Shown one piece after another: positions 5,188 through 7,085 of a stretch of DNA of 7,085 nt. A model generated the notes under the pieces. The model made no database searches. It was not told the origin of the DNA and was given only the letters and a program-made list of their open reading frames with translations. The DNA is taken from contig CADCTM010000877.1 in the NCBI GenBank assembly GCA_902805485.1, positions 1 to 7,085 of the forward strand. Reading direction: 5' to 3'. Position numbers and translations under genes: made by a program. The stretch comes from an uncultured Coleofasciculus sp. GTDB lineage: Bacteria; Cyanobacteriota; Cyanobacteriia; Cyanobacteriales; Coleofasciculaceae. How positions within the stretch are numbered: the stretch's first letter is position 1; every line of letters begins with the position of its first letter.

Positions 5188-6054
5188 TCATGTCCGCGAC
5201 AGCGAAGGAAAAGGAGTCAAATGAGGTTCGTGTTCGACTTCAAAAACATGAGCGTAAAGATTAGCAAGAATTTGCTTTCCCTCTTGCGTTAACTTTAGAT
5301 AATCGGCAGCATCAGAGATGTAGGGATAGACGCTGTTCCAATAAAACTTAGGATAGTTGAGTCTCAAGTCTTCGGGGTGGCGATAACCTAATTGTTGGTT
5401 CACACCCGTCTCTTCAAATTCATAAAATAATGCGGCAATTTTTTGCAGGTAGCGCGGGTCACTCAGTTGACCAATTAAATCTGCCGCCCTTACTAAACCT
5501 GGATAATTAATCGTATCTTGGTGGTCGCTGTCCAACGGCACAGGAAAGCGGGTTAGTTCAATATTTTTCATAATGATTCCCGCATCAATTAATTTATGAC
5601 CGCCAAATCGTTCTTCAACGAATAATTTACCCCGGTCAACATGATAGGGAGTCAAGCTAGCATCCGTCGAACTCACAGGCAGCGTCACCGTCTTTCCATC
5701 TAACCCCGTGGCATATATTCTAAAAGCAACTCGGTCGTGGCGACAAACTCCCTTAACATAGCCAATATCGTGACACAGCAGCGAAATGATAAAGTGCAAC
5801 CAGTCGTCACAGGAAACCCCGCCCTCACGGATATGCTTCCCTCGTAGGATTTCTTGCCCGACTAACGTCACAAAGATCGTGTGTTCGATATTGTGATACA
5901 GGGCATTGCTATTGGCAAGATTCTCCAAAGCCATATTCCCAACCCAACTGATAATTTCAGCGTAGTTCGACTGTAGACCGCCATAAGCCGAGTAATATCC
6001 GGCTGTTAGTTCGGGTACAAAAGACTCAATCAAAAGCTTGGTGGGATTAAACAT
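5188..6054 (-). CDS. HD-domain metal-dependent phosphohydrolase, phosphodiesterase-like, 288 aa
   Basis: HD-domain enzymes use a His/Asp metal site to hydrolyse phosphoester bonds, often in nucleotides or cyclic nucleotides. Here the metal ligands can be placed as His58 in the motif YHNIEH (53-58), the doublet His95-Asp96 in LLCHDIGYVKG, and Asp192 in RAADLIGQ. The spelling YHNxxH followed later by HDxGxxxG resembles the catalytic signature of class I cyclic-nucleotide phosphodiesterases more than a generic HD protein. H106, H138 and H153 are further conserved-looking polar residues. There is no signal peptide, membrane span or attached sensor domain, so it appears to be a stand-alone cytoplasmic enzyme. 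The substrate is unknown. The ATG at 6052-6054 is preceded by AAAGGG with a 5-nt spacer. It converges on the repeat-protein gene and lies 141 bp downstream of another minus-strand gene, so co-transcription with that one is possible. Confidence 0.85.
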   Translation of the reverse strand: MFNPTKLLIESFVPELTAGYYSAYGGLQSNYAEIISWVGNMALENLANSNALYHNIEHTIFVTLVGQEILRGKHIREGGVSCDDWLHFIISLLCHDIGYVKGVCRHDRVAFRIYATGLDGKTVTLPVSSTDASLTPYHVDRGKLFVEERFGGHKLIDAGIIMKNIELTRFPVPLDSDHQDTINYPGLVRAADLIGQLSDPRYLQKIAALFYEFEETGVNQQLGYRHPEDLRLNYPKFYWNSVYPYISDAADYLKLTQEGKQILANLYAHVFEVEHEPHLTPFPSLSRT

Positions 6055-6059
6055 TGATA

Positions 6060-6065
6060 CCCTTT
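6060..6065 (-). promoter_or_regulatory. Ribosome-binding site of the HD-domain gene
   Basis: AAAGGG on the minus strand ends 5 nt before the ATG at 6052-6054, which supports this start. Confidence 0.55.
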
Positions 6066-6195
6066 GTGGCTACTTATAGTTCAAAGAAGTTGAGTTGCGC
6101 CCTAAGTAGACTTTGCAAAATTTTTTAGACTTATGGGTTATTTTTACACAGGATGCCAGTCACGTGCCGAAAATGCTTGAGAAGAACAGGAAGTA

Positions 6196-7085
6196 TTACA
6201 GTTCTATCGAGATTTTTCCCCCTAAACCTTGAATATTCAGCTCTAGTCTAGGCTTCTCCCCTTCACAAACCAATGCACCACTATAGCCGCTTGTGGAAAG
6301 GGCAAAGCTTAATTGGTTGCCACTGCCAGATTCTACAGTCGCTTCCCCAATATTTACCTTACATTGCGTTCCATCTACTCGGACTTCTCGACTATTCAAG
6401 GCATCAGTAATCAGAATTTGCTTACTTTGTCTCATTACTTTAATAACGAGATGACGCACTCCAAACCTTACAACTCCACCTTCTAATTGCTCTACTTTTG
6501 TTCCAGTTGGTAATCCTTTAATTACCAATTTTGTCGCGGTTGGCGGCTTAGGAAAATCAGTCAAAGTTGCACGTGGATCTAGGCGTTCAGCAGTGGGACG
6601 TTCCCTTGGTGCTAGTGGGGGTTCAAGCGGCACAGACTGTTGAGGAATTGACCAGTTCCGCGCTTTTTTAAGCAATTCTGAGTGGCTTTTTGAGGCTTTT
6701 TCGCTTTGCCCCTGCTTTCTGGCATACTCTTGTTGTTTCTTCTTTGTTGCAATCCAACGCTCTCTTGCAAACTGCCTAAGTTCTGGGTCAGAATCAGAGA
6801 CGAATTGCTCGTAAAATTCCAGGGTTTCTATTAATGAGCCAATTCTTTCTAAGGCAATTCCTACCTGTTGGATTAATAAATACTGATTCCAATCGGGAGT
6901 TGATAAAACACGTTCTTTGATAAATCTTCCATAACGTTTTCGCAACTCTTTGGTAATGTCTTCTGAATTTAATTCTGAGCAAGCAAGTTCATAAACAACA
7001 TCAAATATTAAACCGAATTTTTGACGATCTGAACCGACAATAACAGGTAAATACTTTTCCAGGGCTTCTATCGCCTCATTCCAAT
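6196..7085 (-). CDS. Helical TPR-like protein with a beta-rich C-terminal domain; 5' end beyond the right edge
   Basis: The frame is open from the stop at 6196-6198 to the right edge, so the gene is partial and its true start is not visible. A TTG at 6943-6945 is internal, since 46 further in-frame codons lie upstream. About 295 residues are visible. The first part (WNEAIEALEKYLPVIVG, then LIFDVVYELACSELN and LIQQVGIALERIGSLIETLE) reads as paired helices like tetratricopeptide repeats. A charged linker follows (KKKQQEYARKQGQSEKASKS) and a proline-rich stretch (PQQSVPLEPPLAPRERP). The last 110 or so residues look all-beta (KLVIKGLPTGTKVEQLEGG to GLGGKISIEL). No catalytic motif or membrane span is seen. 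It may serve in protein-protein interaction; no specific function can be assigned. The HD-domain gene lies 141 bp downstream on the same strand. Confidence 0.8.
   Translation of the reverse strand, partial: WNEAIEALEKYLPVIVGSDRQKFGLIFDVVYELACSELNSEDITKELRKRYGRFIKERVLSTPDWNQYLLIQQVGIALERIGSLIETLEFYEQFVSDSDPELRQFARERWIATKKKQQEYARKQGQSEKASKSHSELLKKARNWSIPQQSVPLEPPLAPRERPTAERLDPRATLTDFPKPPTATKLVIKGLPTGTKVEQLEGGVVRFGVRHLVIKVMRQSKQILITDALNSREVRVDGTQCKVNIGEATVESGSGNQLSFALSTSGYSGALVCEGEKPRLELNIQGLGGKISIEL

Overview
The window looks like chromosomal DNA of a cyanobacterium, probably a filamentous or related multicellular-type lineage. Three things support this. The left edge carries the C-terminal half of a split dnaE gene headed by a naturally split intein, an arrangement known from cyanobacteria. 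The octamer GCGATCGC (HIP1) occurs six times (1382, 1675, 3525, 4227, 4383, 4704). Several proteins are of types I associate with cyanobacteria.

Layout, left to right. 1-217 (minus) is the 5' end of dnaE-C: a 36-residue C-intein followed by DNA polymerase III alpha extein. 306-339 is a strong 34-nt palindrome. 377-760 (minus) is a small conserved-looking hypothetical protein, possibly of the SRPBCC (START-like) fold. 922-1728 is a gene graveyard: a broken peptidyl-prolyl isomerase remnant on the plus strand abuts a broken HlyD membrane-fusion-protein remnant on the minus strand, as if a former type I / peptide export locus had been inverted, truncated and left to decay. 1799-2698 (plus) is hslO, the redox-regulated chaperone Hsp33 with all four zinc cysteines. 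2699-3053 is a 355-bp non-coding gap with nested TTGTCG/CGACAA inverted repeats. 3054-5132 (plus) encodes a 692-residue single-span membrane protein whose large C-terminal part is a tandem array of about 52-55-residue helical repeats, each ending in Trp. It converges on 5188-6054 (minus), an HD-domain phosphohydrolase with a phosphodiesterase-like YHNxxH signature; a short hairpin lies between the two stops. 6196 to the right edge (minus) is a gene lacking its 5' end; it encodes a helical, TPR-like region, a charged linker and a beta-rich C-terminal domain.

I see no single operon tying these genes together. They look like independent housekeeping (dnaE-C, hslO) and lineage-specific genes. The most distinctive items are the split intein, the paired PPIase/HlyD pseudogenes with lesions that can be read base by base, the Trp-terminated repeat protein, and the HD protein with an unusual phosphodiesterase-like metal site. 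I found no CRISPR array, rRNA, tRNA or intact mobile element.
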